The notes beneath the pieces were generated by a model. It ran no database searches, was not told where the DNA came from, and saw only the letters and a program-made list of their open reading frames with translations. Made by a program: the position numbers and the translations under genes. Of a DNA stretch of 64,000 bases, positions 10,852 to 21,205 are shown one piece after another. This stretch comes from Xiphydria camelus (taxonomy: Eukaryota > Arthropoda > Insecta > Hymenoptera > Xiphydriidae): the NCBI GenBank assembly GCA_963678675.1, contig CAVMBM010000001.1, forward strand, positions 1 through 64,000. The letters are read 5' to 3'. Each line of letters opens with the position of its first letter. Position 1 is the stretch's first letter.

Positions 10852-11204
10852 TAGTGTGCTACCTGGAAAATCGCTAAAATTAAACGTCATATTTCACGTC
10901 ATAAAGAACGTTAGAAAGACGTCATTAAATGACGTCAGTGGGATGTGACTTTCGAACGTACTTTTAACGTCATTTATACGTTTTTTACTGACGTCGTCTA
11001 TGACCAGATCTGACCAAAAAATGACGTTAATTTCACGTTAGTTTGTTACCTGGGTATCTAGGGTTAAATATCTCGAAAACTATTGAGAAGTTATCGAGAC
11101 ACACTGCGGACAAAATTTAGAGACTTTCAAGACGAAACGATTGGTTTTTATCTCATTTTGTTACGATTAATGTGTGTGTGGTTCTCGAGATATCGCATGT
11201 TGTA

Positions 11205-11761
11205 CCGTGAATGCACCGGTATCCGTCCATGTAAGATGTTTTTTTAGCGGGAAATGTAATATTTAATTACCATGGCCAAATATAGAAAGAAGAGTAAATA
11301 TAATACAACGGTGGACTCTTTTTCATCGATATAAAAATTAAAAAGTTTGAAAAGGGATTCATAATAATTAAATAATAAAATTTTAAAGTGAATGGTCAAA
11401 AGGATCAGTATCCGACCGTCTGTTTTCGCTCTGTGCTGGTACCGAATGACGTAATTTTACAATAATAAAATGTTTTTTTAGCACTTCTAATAATTTTAAT
11501 TTATATTACAATATATTATTCATCGATTTAAACATATTTTAATACGTTTATACATTTATTACTTACATTTTTTCGTATCCATCTGAATACTAATTTCCAA
11601 TCCTAACCGACTCTTCTAACGAAATACATTCAAAGCATGATGTTAGCGCCACGCATCGAAACAAATTAATTAATTTAAACATTTAAAAATGTTAAATATT
11701 TCCATAATCGACCTTCGGTAGACGGATACTCATACACGGTCGGATACCGGTGCACTCACGG
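11205..11761. mobile_element. MITE family C, 557 bp
   Basis: Ends CCGTGAATGCACCGGTATCC and, inverted, GGATACCGGTGCACTCACGG, flanked by TA (11203-11204, 11762-11763). AT-rich interior without coding potential. The right arm has its outer part from 60113, but the copy is cut at about 60464 by a rearrangement. Confidence 0.85.
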
Positions 11762-12059
11762 TATATAAATACGCGCCGTAGCAGCGCCCGCACGCTCTTG
11801 TAATCAAATGCCTCTAACTTCACTAAAAATTGATATTTTTCGATGATTTTTGTTTCGTTTTAAAGGTAATGAAATATTGAAATCATCAGAAACAAAAACT
11901 CGGACACTTTTGTAAAGAAAAGTGGACAACAAAGTTGATTTTCTCGGCCCGTCTACTGTACTAGAAGGCGCGCAGGCGAACCGTTATATGGCTAGTGACG
12001 TCACAATGACCTGTGGCGGCGTTTCACTGGGGAGGCGTGGCCATGCTACTTTTAAAGTA

Positions 12060-12361
12060 CCATATGTCCGCGATCAAAGAGCCCATAGCAAAATTGCGAG
12101 TTTTGCATGAGCACCTCTGTGGGTCTCCTCGTCCAATAGAATCACCGGAGAAGCGTGAATGCGCATGCGTAGTCATCCGCGAGTGCAGTTCGACTTCAAT
12201 TTCGATTCTCGCATCTCGAAATCGAAATCGAACTGCACTCGCGGATGACTACGCATGCGCATTCACGCTTCTCCGGTGATTCTATTGGACGAGGAGACCC
12301 ACAGAGGTGCTCATACAAAACTCGCAATTTTGCTATGGGCTCTTTGATCGCGGACATATGG
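12060..12361. mobile_element. MITE family A copy 1
   Basis: Near-perfect hairpin of about 300 bp with ends CCATATGTCCGCGATCAAAG and complement, TA on both sides. Carries the centre variant based on CAGTTCGATTTCGA. In the right arm its outer half survives as part of a hybrid MITE (56081-56379 plus 59812-59814). Confidence 0.95.
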
Positions 12362-12647
12362 TAATGTTTTTGAGGTAGAATTTTTTTTATCAAGTTTTTA
12401 CTATTGGTACTGTGTTTGGAATAACTTTAACTATTACGTTTGCAGTGTTTCATGCATAATAAAATTTTAGGATACAACCCAATTGCTCAACTACCTCGAT
12501 TTGAACGATCACCAGCTACGTATTCCTTCATTGAAGTGTCGTGAATACGATGATTATAATATGATAGCTCTGCATTCATTAGAAAAATTGAAAAACATAT
12601 ATTAATGAAGCGTGACGCAGAAAATGCGGGGCCGTCCTCACTATGTA

Positions 12648-12963
12648 CCGTATGTCCGCGATCATTTGAACCATAGAAAAATTGCGAGTTTTGCATGAGC
12701 ACCCCTTTGGGTCTCCTCGTCCAATAGAATCACCGGAGAAGCGTGAATGCGCATGCGTAGTCATCCGCGAGTGTGGCGTCGTCAGCAAGTTCAGATCGGT
12801 TATCGAAATAATCGATCTGAACTTGCTGACGTCGCCACACTCGCGGATGACTACGCATGCGCATTCACGCTTCTCCGGTGATTCTATTGGACGAGGAGAC
12901 CCAAAGGGGTGCTCATGCAAAACTCGCAATTTTCCTATGGTTCAAATGATCGCGGACATACGG
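12648..12963. mobile_element. MITE family A copy 2 (left only)
   Basis: 316-bp hairpin, ends CCGTATGTCCGCGATCATTT and complement, TA duplications at 12646-12647 and 12964-12965. Centre variant TTCAGATCGGTTATCGAAAT. It lies in the 1.77 kb deleted from the right arm. 12364-12645 beside it has no recognised gene. Confidence 0.95.
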
Positions 12964-12965
12964 TA

Positions 12966-13812
12966 ATTAGATTTGCAGTAGAAATTTGGTCTGTGACGTT
13001 GCCAGCGACAACGCAATTGGGTGTGTGCACTAGTTACGAATGTTGCGTAATTGCAGTATAGAGTGAAGTAAAGAATTTATGTTGCACGTATCATTGTTTA
13101 AAAACATCTAAAAACAGACAAATTTGCGATAAATTAAAGTAAAAACTTCTGCGGCGAAACTTGGCAACTGAGCAAAATAAAAACGCGCTCTGATTGGCCG
13201 TGACGTCACGATCTGTACAAACAACCAGCTGTCAAACGGAGTTGCCTATAGGTTTGTTCCTGCAGGAGTCAGAGACTGTCAGCGGACGTCAGGCGCATGC
13301 GCATTAAGATTCTCGCGTTCCAGCAAGAAGTACGTGACAGTCACTGATTCCAAATCCGCTGTTCCAGCAGGAGTCAGACGAGTTTGCTGACAGTCAGAAA
13401 AGTTTGCGGATTGTCAGGAAACTTTCAGTCCGACGCATGCGTACTAGCTGCTCGTATGAATGAGGGCGGGTTCTACAAACACAGTATAAACGCGGTATAG
13501 CGCTATACTGAGAATAACCAGCACGCAAGCGTTTTACAAGTATGGTATAAGGCTGGAGAAATAGATTAATTCAAAATAACTGTCCCAATTTGTTGTAGGA
13601 TATTGTGTACACCCTGGTCGAAGTAAAACTGCCCCACCCCCCTCTCTTAATTTATTAATTGTTATTTGTACTGTTGAAAAACCGAATCCATTATTTCTGC
13701 TATAGATGTTGATGCTAATGTTAAAAATTTGAATGAGTAATTAATATGTAGAGTACCTATAATAGAAACATTTTGCAAAAGTAACCAGAAGAAGAATCCG
13801 TGGCCCTGGGTG
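12966..13812. other. Transposon-derived DNA without genes
   Basis: 13190-13260 resembles the end region of the THAP hairpin element (GTGACGTCACGATCTGTACA, AAACGGAGTTGC). 13261-13450 contains repeated GTTCC(A/T)GCAGGAGTCAG words. 13466-13555 resembles the Harbinger end at 10600-10700 in inverse. The stretch just before 13813 is the end of a family-B-like MITE. No ORF is recognised. The right arm lacks this stretch. Confidence 0.55.
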
Positions 13813-13814
13813 TA

Positions 13815-14130
13815 CCGTATGTCCGCGATCATTTGAACCATAGGAAAATTGCGAGTTTTGCATGAGCACCCCTTTGGGTCTCCTCGTCCAATAGAATCAC
13901 CGGAGAAGCGTGAATGCGCATGCGTAGTCATCCGCGAGTGTGGCGTCGTCAGCAAGTTCAGATCGGTTATCGAAATAATCGATCTGAACTTGCTGACGAC
14001 GCCACACTCGCGGATGACTACGCATGCGCATTCACGCTTCTCCGGTGATTCTATTGGACGAGGAGACCCAAAGGGGTGCTCATGCAAAACTCGCAATTTT
14101 CCTATGGTTCAAATGATCGCGGACATACGG
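13815..14130. mobile_element. MITE family A copy 3
   Basis: 316-bp hairpin of the CCGTATGTCCGCGATCATTT type, TA at 13813-13814 and 14131-14132. It is flanked on both sides by family-B-like MITE termini (CCCTGGGTG before, CACCCAGGG after), so it sits in a TA between two B ends. It is one parent of the hybrid MITE in the right arm. Confidence 0.95.
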
Positions 14131-14132
14131 TA

Positions 14133-14342
14133 CACCCAGGGCCACGGATTCTGAACATAATGACTTTTGAAAATGTAATTTTAAAACGTAACAGCCAATT
14201 AGCAATTAAATGTCAAACTTTCATTAGCTAATGCGGCTTTTGCCCTGGCTAATGAAAGCATGATATTAATTATTCATTGGTTAGTATATTGAAATATGAC
14301 ATTTTGAAAAGTCACTATGTTCAAAATCCGTGAACCCGGGTG
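14133..14342. mobile_element. MITE family B copy
   Basis: 210 bp with ends CACCCAGGGCCACGGATTCT and near-complement ATCCGTGAACCCGGGTG, TA at both borders. It abuts MITE A copy 3. The right counterpart is 55869-56078, with a different outer 15 bp (CCGTGAACCCGGGTG). Confidence 0.85.
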
Positions 14343-14519
14343 TACATGGTAAGCCAGGTATCAGATTTACACGGTTATCTATGGAATCCGTTATTTCTCC
14401 CCGTTACAATACATATTCCATGTATAGCGGTATTTATTAAGCTGGCCACTGCGGGGATGGCTTACTCCGATCCGTCCGGAATTAGCGTTCTGTGAAGGAC
14501 GTGAGATTGTAAGTATAGT

Positions 14520-15060
14520 CTGTTAAGTAAGAGTGTGTGCGGCGTTATTCATGAAGACATTATTAAACAATGTTTCTTTCGACATATACATACGTTTGAT
14601 ATGGTCGAAGGCAATGCACAATTTGGTTAATAATGAGTTCAATTACCACCATCGATTATTGCTTGGCATCCCCGAGGCATACTATCCATCAAATTTTCAG
14701 CGTATTTATGGGGAAGTGCCTTCCAAATGTGTCGAATTTATCGGGATAGCTGCTTCACAGTGAAGACACGTTTTCGTCCAAGCTTCTGCTTGTTTATGAA
14801 AACGTGTTCACTGTGAAGTAGCTATCCTGAGAAATTCGACGCGTTTGGAAGGCACTTCCCCGCGAATACGTCGAAAAATGGGTGGATACTATGCCTCGGG
14901 GATGCCAAGTGATTGTCGATGGTGGTGATTGGACTCATTATTAACATAATTGCGCATTGCCTTGGAACATATCAAACGTATGTACGTGGAGAAAAATATT
15001 GTTGAATAATTTCTTTATGAATAATGCCATACACGCTCTTACTTAACTGACTGTACGTTT
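14520..15060. mobile_element. Tc1/mariner C-terminal remnant in inverted repeat (left)
   Basis: 14520-14780 and 14790-15060 are inverted near-copies. Read on the minus strand, the first arm encodes a Tc1-like transposase C-terminus (AENLMDSMPRRCQAII, preceded by an IWK-ALP-type motif), where SMPRR is the family hallmark near the end. Stops interrupt it, and the catalytic D and D/E motifs are outside. Mirror: 55151-55691. Confidence 0.75.
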
Positions 15061-15237
15061 GCAACCCTTGTTCGCCAAACCGTATTACCTTTCTATTGTT
15101 TGTACCTGAGTTTTCATCCATATTTTTGTTACACTACTAGTAGTGTATAAAACAAAATAACAATAACCTTAGTCGAAAATTAAAAAGGTTAGGTTTGCTC
15201 TCTTCTAAAATTAATTACTGCCATCACCACTACAGTA

Positions 15238-15532
15238 CCATATGTCCGCGATCAAAGAGCCCATAGCAAAATTGCGAGTTTTGCATGAGCACCTCTGTGG
15301 GTCTCCTCGTCCAATAGAATCACCGGAGAAGCGTGAATGCGCATGCGTAGTCATCCGCGAGTGCAGTTCGATTTCGATTCTCGCATCTCGAAATCGAAGA
15401 ACTGCACTCGCGGATGACTACGCATGCGTATTCACGCTTCTCCGGTGATTCTATTGGACGAGGAGACCCACAGAGGTGCTCATGCAAAAAACTCGCAATT
15501 TTGCTATGGGCTCTTTGATCGCGGACATATGG
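15238..15532. mobile_element. MITE family A copy 4
   Basis: 295-bp hairpin, CCATATGTCCGCGATCAAAG ends, TA at 15236-15237 and 15533-15534. It shares the latter TA with copy 5, so the two MITEs are tandem. Mirror: 54679-54973. Confidence 0.95.
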
Positions 15533-15534
15533 TA

Positions 15535-15850
15535 CCGTATGTCCGCGATCATTTGAACCATAGGAAAATTGCGAGTTTTGCATGAGCACCCCTTTGGGTC
15601 TCCTCGTCCAATAGAATCACAGGAGAAGCGTGAATGCGCATGCGTAGTCATCCGCGAGTGTGGCGTCGTCAGCAAGTTCAGATCGATTATTTCGATAACC
15701 GATCTGAACTTGCTGACGACGCCACACTCGCGGATGACTACGCATGCGCATTCACGCTTCTCCGGTGATTCTATTGGACAAGGATACCCAAAGGGGTGCT
15801 TATGCAAAACTCGCAATTTTCCTATGGTTCAAATGATCGCGGACATACGG
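15535..15850. mobile_element. MITE family A copy 5
   Basis: 316-bp hairpin of the CCGTATGTCCGCGATCATTT type immediately after copy 4 with one TA between. Mirror 54361-54676, with a few substitutions. Confidence 0.95.
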
Positions 15851-15912
15851 TACAGTGCGTTCGGTGTTCCAACAGAAATCCCTGACTAGTCAAAGTCCGC
15901 ACATGCGCACTA

Positions 15913-16231
15913 CCATATGTCCGCGATCAATTTTACCATAGGAAAATTGCGATTATTGCATGAGCACCGCTTGGGTCTCCTCGTCCAATAGAATCATCGG
16001 AAAAGCGTGAATGCGCATGCGTAGTCACCGCGAGTGTCGGCGTGACGTTTGCGAGTGCAGTTCGATTTCGATTTCGATTTCGATTCTCGCGTCGAAGTCG
16101 AACTGCACTCGCGGATGACTACGCATGCGCAGTCACGCTTCTCCGGTGATTCTATTGGACGAGGAGACCCGCAGAGGTGCTCATGCAATAATCGCAATTT
16201 TCCTATGGTAAAATTGATCGCGGACATATGG
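15913..16231. mobile_element. MITE family A copy 6 (left only, empty site on right)
   Basis: 319 bp, ends CCATATGTCCGCGATCAATT and complement, TA at 15911-15912 and 16232-16233. The right arm has the uninterrupted site with a single TA (54299-54300). Removing 321 bp changes the mirror sum from 70532 to exactly 70211. This proves TA as the target duplication. Confidence 0.98.
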
Positions 16232-16383
16232 TACGTACAAATCACCAACTGTCAGGGATTAGTCACGGATTCTCTGCAGGAACAAACCTTATGTTTTCGA
16301 AGCGTTTTTCTGAGATTCTAAAAGTTTCTTGTTTCTACGTCATTTTGGTGTAGTGTGTAGTGAAAGTGGCTGAAAATGTAAGC

Positions 16384-17363
16384 ACCCCAGAAGCAACACA
16401 GTAAATCGTGTTTTGTGCCAAAATGCAAGAATACTTCTGTGCAAACTCCAGACAAAGTGTTTGTGAATGTGCCGAGAGACTGTGACATGAGACGAAAATG
16501 GTTTAAAGCGGCCAGAAGAGACATGCCTAATTCAAAATCGATATTCCATTGCTGCGAAGATCATTTCAATGTAAGTTTTCTTATACTATAGGTTCATAGG
16601 TTATGTTCAGTGAATGCTTTTGGTTGACAGCTTGAAGAGGACATGGAAAATTATTTGCGGTACAAGACTATGGCAGGAAATATTTTAATGAAACAAGGAG
16701 TTATGCCTCCCATCTTTGACTGCCAAAAAGACAGCAAGAGAGCTGCCAGTAAGCCACCGAGACCACTTCACGAGAAACGCAAGAGGGAATGGTTGATCGA
16801 GGAAGTCATGTCTGCCACCGAGGTTCAACAACAGGCACTATTTCTTCAAGATGATCCAGTCCACTGGCACCAGTACTATTGTCTGGTTTATCTTGAAGAG
16901 ATAATGCCTGTTGTTGAACCTCGGTCGCAGACATGACTTCCTCGATCAACTATTTCCTCTTCCGTTTCTCGTAAAGTGGTCTCGGTGGATTACTGGCAGC
17001 TCTCTTGCTGTCTTTTTGGCAGTCGAAGATGTGAGGCATAACTCCTTGTTTCATTAAATTATTTCCTGCCATAGTCTTGTACCGCAAATAATTTTCCATG
17101 TCCTCTTCAAGCTGTCAACCAAAAAGATTCACTGAACATAACCTATGAACCTATAGTATAAGGAAACTTACATTGAAATGATCTTCGCAGCAATGGAATA
17201 TCGATTTTGACTTAGGCATGTCTCTTCTGGCCGCTTTAAACCATTTTCGTCTCATGTCACAGTCTCTCGGCACATTCACAAACACTTTGTCTGGAGTTCG
17301 CACAGAAGTATTCGTGCATTTTGGTACAAAACACGATTTCCTGTGGACTTGTGGTGCATGCAT
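16384..17363. mobile_element. THAP-domain gene fragment in inverted duplication (left)
   Basis: Two head-to-head near-copies of a two-exon fragment. On the minus strand exon 1 (17172-17363) encodes a THAP zinc-finger: KSCFVPKC, a conserved W (RRKWFKAARR) and CCEDHF, ending at a GTAAG donor. Exon 2 (minus, from 17111; plus-strand copy 16631-16937) encodes LEEDMENYLRYKTMAGN and an MPPIFDCQ segment, as in THAP proteins related to P-element transposases. The plus-strand copy has a stop right after its ATG, and the minus exon 2 has an early stop. No transposase catalytic region is present. Probable source: a P-like transposon. Mirror: 53169-54148. Confidence 0.75.
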
Positions 17364-17784
17364 TTTCAGCCACTTTCACAAAAAAACGATGTAGAAACAA
17401 CAAACTTTCCGAGTCACAGAAAAACACTGCAAAAACTAAGCAACTCCGTTTGACAGCTATTTGTTTGTACAGATCGTGACGTCACAACCGCCATTACAGG
17501 CAAATCGCGTTTTTCGCGGGACATTTCCACATTTGATTTTTAGACTCAATTTTCTCATAAAAACTTGACAGCAAATTTTTTAAATTTATTAATATCATAT
17601 ATATACACGATAATCTTCATTTTAAGCCAGTTTTTGAAAAATGTGAAAAACCCAATGCAAGTCGTGTCTCGTTACTGATCGCCGTATGACGTGGCAACAT
17701 CGCGCTCCGTAATACACGGGCGGGGCGGCCCTCATCACGAGACTAGAAACGTTGGATGAAAAGGCGCGACCTCAGAAGGGTTAA

Positions 17785-18440
17785 TGCCAAATATTATGTA
17801 GTGCTCTAAAATAAATTTTCAACAGCAGTTCTACAATATAAAATATGAATATTGCAAATAAATTAAAATTGGCAGACATTTCAAGATTGCTGCAAGATTC
17901 TGCAACGTTGTAGCAATGATATGCGGTGCTATATGGGATACTCATTGAAAAATAAAATTACATTTGGGAAATTTTTTATTTTCTTACCGTTACAAAATTT
18001 ATTTCACTCCGGATTTCTATTTGATCGAAGGTGAATTCAGAATGTACAACCAGAGCTTGACGAAGGTTTTACCAGGATGTTAGTTGGATGTTTTTATCAG
18101 GCTGTTGATTGGAGCAAAATCGGTTTTCACTGTTCACTATTCAGCAACCAATTGTTGTATACACCTAAAAAGGCGCAAAATGATTCGCTTATAAACTATG
18201 AAAAGTGAAAATCGTGTTCATTTGATCGATGCTGTCATTATGAGAAATTGAAAGAATAGAAATTACTTTATACCTACATAAATATGTATTAGCCTTTAAT
18301 GCGTACAAATACACGAAGAATGCCATTATAATTTCGGAATGTATATTCCTGTATCAGATTGCACTAAAATGAAGGATTGAACTTTGCTACCTAGGTTAGT
18401 ACCCAAAGTATCTTAGCTCAACTTTTGAGTAAAAATACCA
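17785..18440. other. AT-rich intergenic DNA
   Basis: No ORF, RNA gene or terminal repeat recognised. Also present in the right arm (52092-52747). Confidence 0.6.
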
Positions 18441-18639
18441 ACCACTCACAAGGAGAGGCCGCGAGCTTCGGAACAGGCATTTTTACGATATTTTCTCTGT
18501 GAGTGTAGGGATTGATGCCCTTAAAAAAACCCCAAAGTATTTTCTCCGAATACGCCTTAGAAATAAAAAAAATCACATCAAAATATTCTATGATTGATAT
18601 GTACAAGTTCCGAAAATTCGGTCTCAGGAACTCTCGCGT

Positions 18640-18705
18640 GGCTCATCGGGTAGCGTGCCTGACTCGCACACGTCGGTCGTAGTATGTCGTAGCTCGAGTC
18701 TCGGT
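18640..18705 (+). pseudogene. tRNA-like sequence in foldback arm
   Basis: GTGGCTCATCGGGTAGCG is A-box/D-arm-like, GTGCCTGACTCGCAC folds as an anticodon-like stem-loop, and GCTCGAGTCTCGG is B-box-like. Acceptor pairing is poor. A related, better paired copy lies inverted at 19260-19335. This suggests a tRNA-derived SINE duplicated head-to-head. Confidence 0.5.
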
Positions 18706-19259
18706 GTATTCTTTCCCCCCCCCCCCCTCCCCCTAATTCTTATCAGAAATGAAATAAGTAGATACGATATCTTTTGAAATAATACAAAAATTTATTTATT
18801 ATCAATAATCTTTTTAAAAACGAATGCATCGAGATACAAAATTAAATACAATATATTTTTTTAAACGTTACTTCAAGAGACAGTACTGTTATCTTTTATT
18901 TGTATTTAAAAAATTCCTCACAATATTGCGGATGATACTTGTCATAGAAACATGTGAAACAACAATGATTTTTGCACCAAGCACATACAATAAAAGCTGC
19001 CTCGTTACAATTACATTTTTGTTTTAATAAACTGACGGAGAAACAAACATTATTAACATTGAGAAATATTGGCCTTTCATCGAATAATTTAACAGCAATA
19101 GGGAAATAACAAGCAATGATTGAAAAATGAATATTTGTTTAAATGTACAATTGCATTGCTTTTCATTTCGTTTTTAATTCAATCCATTTAATTATGAAAA
19201 TTTATTGCATACTGTCAAAGGACATTGCATCAAAAATAATTTTGTTAAAAAAAAAAGAA

Positions 19260-19335
19260 TACCGAGACTCGAACGCGTGCCCGCCGCGTGCGAGTGAGGC
19301 ACGCTACCCGATGAGCCATGCGGAGAGTTCCTGAG
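19260..19335 (-). pseudogene. tRNA-like sequence, inverted partner
   Basis: Minus strand reads GCATGGCTCATCGGGTAGCG, GTGCCTCACTCGCAC and CGCGTTCGAGTCTCGG, that is D-arm, anticodon-like arm and T-arm. The acceptor stem is not convincing, so it is a tRNA-derived repeat rather than a gene. Mirror at 51197-51272. Confidence 0.5.
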
Positions 19336-19664
19336 ACCGGATTTTCGGAACTTGTACATATCAATCATGGAATTCTTTGATGTGATTTTTTTTATTTTTA
19401 AAGCGCGATTTATAAACTCTTCCGCTGCCGCTCCCGTTCGCCGTTCCCGTTCCCGTTATCGCTGCCGTCTGAAAGGGTCATTTATAAACTTTTCCGCTGC
19501 CGCTCCCGTTCCCGTTTCCGCTGCCATGATTCGTATGCTCTGAGGTTATATTGATTTCTGACATTTGTGAGGTTAGCGTTTTATAAACATATGCCAGTGA
19601 TCACGTACCGTTTGTGTGATGTGATTAGAAAGCTGCCGTGAAGAAGCTCCTGAATCAAAAAATG

Positions 19665-19818
19665 GCATCGAAATCGATCTGAACGACGCCAACACCCGCG
19701 GATGACTACGCATGCGCATTCGCGCTTGTCCGGTGATTCTATTGGAGGAGGAGACCCGCGGGTGTGCTCATGCAAAATTCGCAATTTTACTATGGTGCAT
19801 TTGATCGCGGACATACGG
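19665..19818. mobile_element. Half of a MITE family A element
   Basis: Only one arm of the hairpin is present (CATGCGCATTCGCGCTTGTC to GATCGCGGACATACGG, then TA at 19819-19820). The 5' part is replaced by unrelated sequence. It diverges from the other copies. Mirror: 50714-50867. Confidence 0.8.
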
Positions 19819-19901
19819 TAGTGTCGTTTATTTGCTGTAGATAAGTTTATTTAGCTACAGAATATTATAAATGTAATATAAATGTAATAAGAAAGCATTT
19901 T

Positions 19902-19947
19902 AACCCTCCGTTAGTCGGGTGGGTTGAACCCGACTAACGGAGGGTTA
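19902..19947. repeat. 45-bp perfect hairpin
   Basis: TAACCCTCCGTTAGTCGGGT and its complement separated by a few bases. Present in both arms (mirror 50585-50630). A foldback structure of unknown role. Confidence 0.8.
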
Positions 19948-20890
19948 AGGGTCACGTGACGCAGTTGTGATTGCTGCAGTTTGGGAACGCGAACGGGAAC
20001 GGCGAGAAGTTGAAACTTGGCCAAGTCTGAACGGGAGCGGTGAACGGCAACGGCGAACGGGAGCGGTAGCGGAAGTTTATAAATGCGACTTAGGAGATTC
20101 CCTATGTCTTAACTTTGAACGGGAACGGGAACGGCGGACGGGAGCGGCAGTGGAAAAGTTTATAAATCACGCTTATAAGGCGTATTCGGAAATAGTTATT
20201 TTTTCGATACGAGTGCGTGAAGCGCATGTTTTTAACGAGTGTGAAGTTTGCCGCACGAGCGAAGCGAGAAAAAAAAGATCATAAAACATATGTTTTAAAG
20301 AAAAGAAAGAAAAAGATCAACATATTGAAAGTTAGAGTAAAATTATAAACTTTTATCAATATCAAAAAAAAATTAAATATGCATTTTTTGGACAACAAAA
20401 AAAATCAACAAATTCATAGTTGGACACTGATAAGCAATAACGTGTCAACCAACACTGGTTCCATTGTTGAATAAAATCGGGATCCATTGTCACGAGTTTT
20501 TATTTATTTCACACTATAAAACTACAATTCACCGTTTTGTGGTTATGTGTACCGGCTTTCTGTCAACTGTGTAGTCTCTCGGCGCATGCGCAGTGTTGGA
20601 CATTCGGTTGGATTCACTGACTGCTAACTTCACAACTATTTCTCCAGTGCAGAAAAGTGTTCACGCACTGCGCAGGTACTTTCACGCACTGCGCAGGTTG
20701 TTCACACACTGAGCAGCTTCAGTGCGTGAAACACGATTTCACAAGCGTCGAGGACGAATGAAAAACCGAGGTTTTTGACACTGGGTGACAAAAATAACTA
20801 TTGGGGTTTTGTTATGGGCGTCAATCCCTACTCACAGAGAAGAAATCGTAAAAATGCCTGTTCCGAAGCTCGCGGCTTTTCCTTGCCAGT

Positions 20891-21159
20891 ATAAAGTCCC
20901 ATAGAGTATCTCAAATGTTAGAATCATGGCGTGTCCTACTCGTCATTTTTACTTTATGGAAGTACAGCCGTTTAAAATAGAGTCTCCTCATTTATAGAGA
21001 TCTTCACAGAAGGAAAGGGTTCAGAAGCGAACATACCATATTTGTACATCACAGTCGCAATCACAGAACAGTGCATCATAGCGTGGTAACGATTATATAA
21101 ACGCATAGGGTCATAGATTAAATTGCCAGAAAAACGAATTGGTTCAGTTTTTCGTTCAC
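20891..21159. other. RpLP0 3' flank
   Basis: No gene recognised between the foldback element and the RpLP0 polyadenylation signal. Mirror: 49213-49481. Confidence 0.6.
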
Positions 21160-21205
21160 TTTATTCGGACGCCAGTATAAAACATCAGCAACGTATCCGA
21201 AGTTC

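Larger units (their letters stand above)
8063..11054. mobile_element. 3-kb DNA transposon, CCCAGGT ends (left only)
   Basis: Ends CCCAGGTAGCAAGCTGACGT and, inverted, ACGTTAGTTTGTTACCTGGG, flanked by TA (8061-8062, 11055-11056). The subterminal regions are rich in ACGTCA/TGACGT words on both sides. It contains a 5S-rRNA-like segment and another inserted element (8846-10851). 8220-8600 is AT-rich with nothing recognised. No transposase of its own is visible. Confidence 0.75.
7640..12045. mobile_element. Foldback host element split by insertions
   Basis: 7660-8060 (TGACGTCACTAGCCATATAA, GTACAGTAGACGGGCCGAG) recurs inverted at 11057-12010, so the two parts are arms of a hairpin element. A 3-kb element (8063-11054) sits near the hairpin apex and a 557-bp MITE (11205-11761) in the second arm. 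Both insertions have TA duplications. The outer end of the second arm is shared with the right arm (59814-60110). Confidence 0.7.
7427..17780. mobile_element. Possible piggyBac-like element, heavily nested
   Basis: TTAA (7423-7426) is followed by CCCTTCTGGGGTCGCG with GATGAGGGCGGCCCCGC. The far side has the complement ending CGCGACCTCAGAAGGG then TTAA (17781-17784). TTAA targets and CCC/GGG ends are piggyBac hallmarks. No piggyBac transposase is recognisable, and the 10.4 kb is mostly later insertions. In the right arm only the inner end survives (TTAA at 52748-52751). The two ends could belong to separate copies of one short element. Confidence 0.45.
18442..20890. mobile_element. Foldback element with 100-bp inverted ends (left)
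   Basis: 18450-18550 (GCCGCGAGCTTCGGAACAGG, then TTTTACGAT and CAATCCCTACACTCACAG in inverse) recurs inverted at 20805-20885. Inside are two further inverted pairs: 18600-18710 with 19258-19370, and 19400-19520 with 19980-20160 built from GCTCCCGTTCGCCGTTCCCG-type repeats. A half MITE A and a 45-bp hairpin are also inside. 20641-20740 has three TTCACGCACTGCGCAGG-like tandem units. No transposase seen. Mirror: 49482-52090. Confidence 0.65.

Noticed and set aside
12000..16240. Regular palindromic repeats resembling a CRISPR array
   Set aside because: Eukaryotic context, repeat length about 300 bp, irregular spacing, TA duplications: these are MITEs.
12579..16321. Many ORFs with the same start (MRVLHEHPFGSPRPIESPEK) on both strands, which look like a conserved small protein family
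   Set aside because: They are translations of the MITE A hairpin stems. The same peptide on both strands follows from the palindrome, and there is no gene structure.
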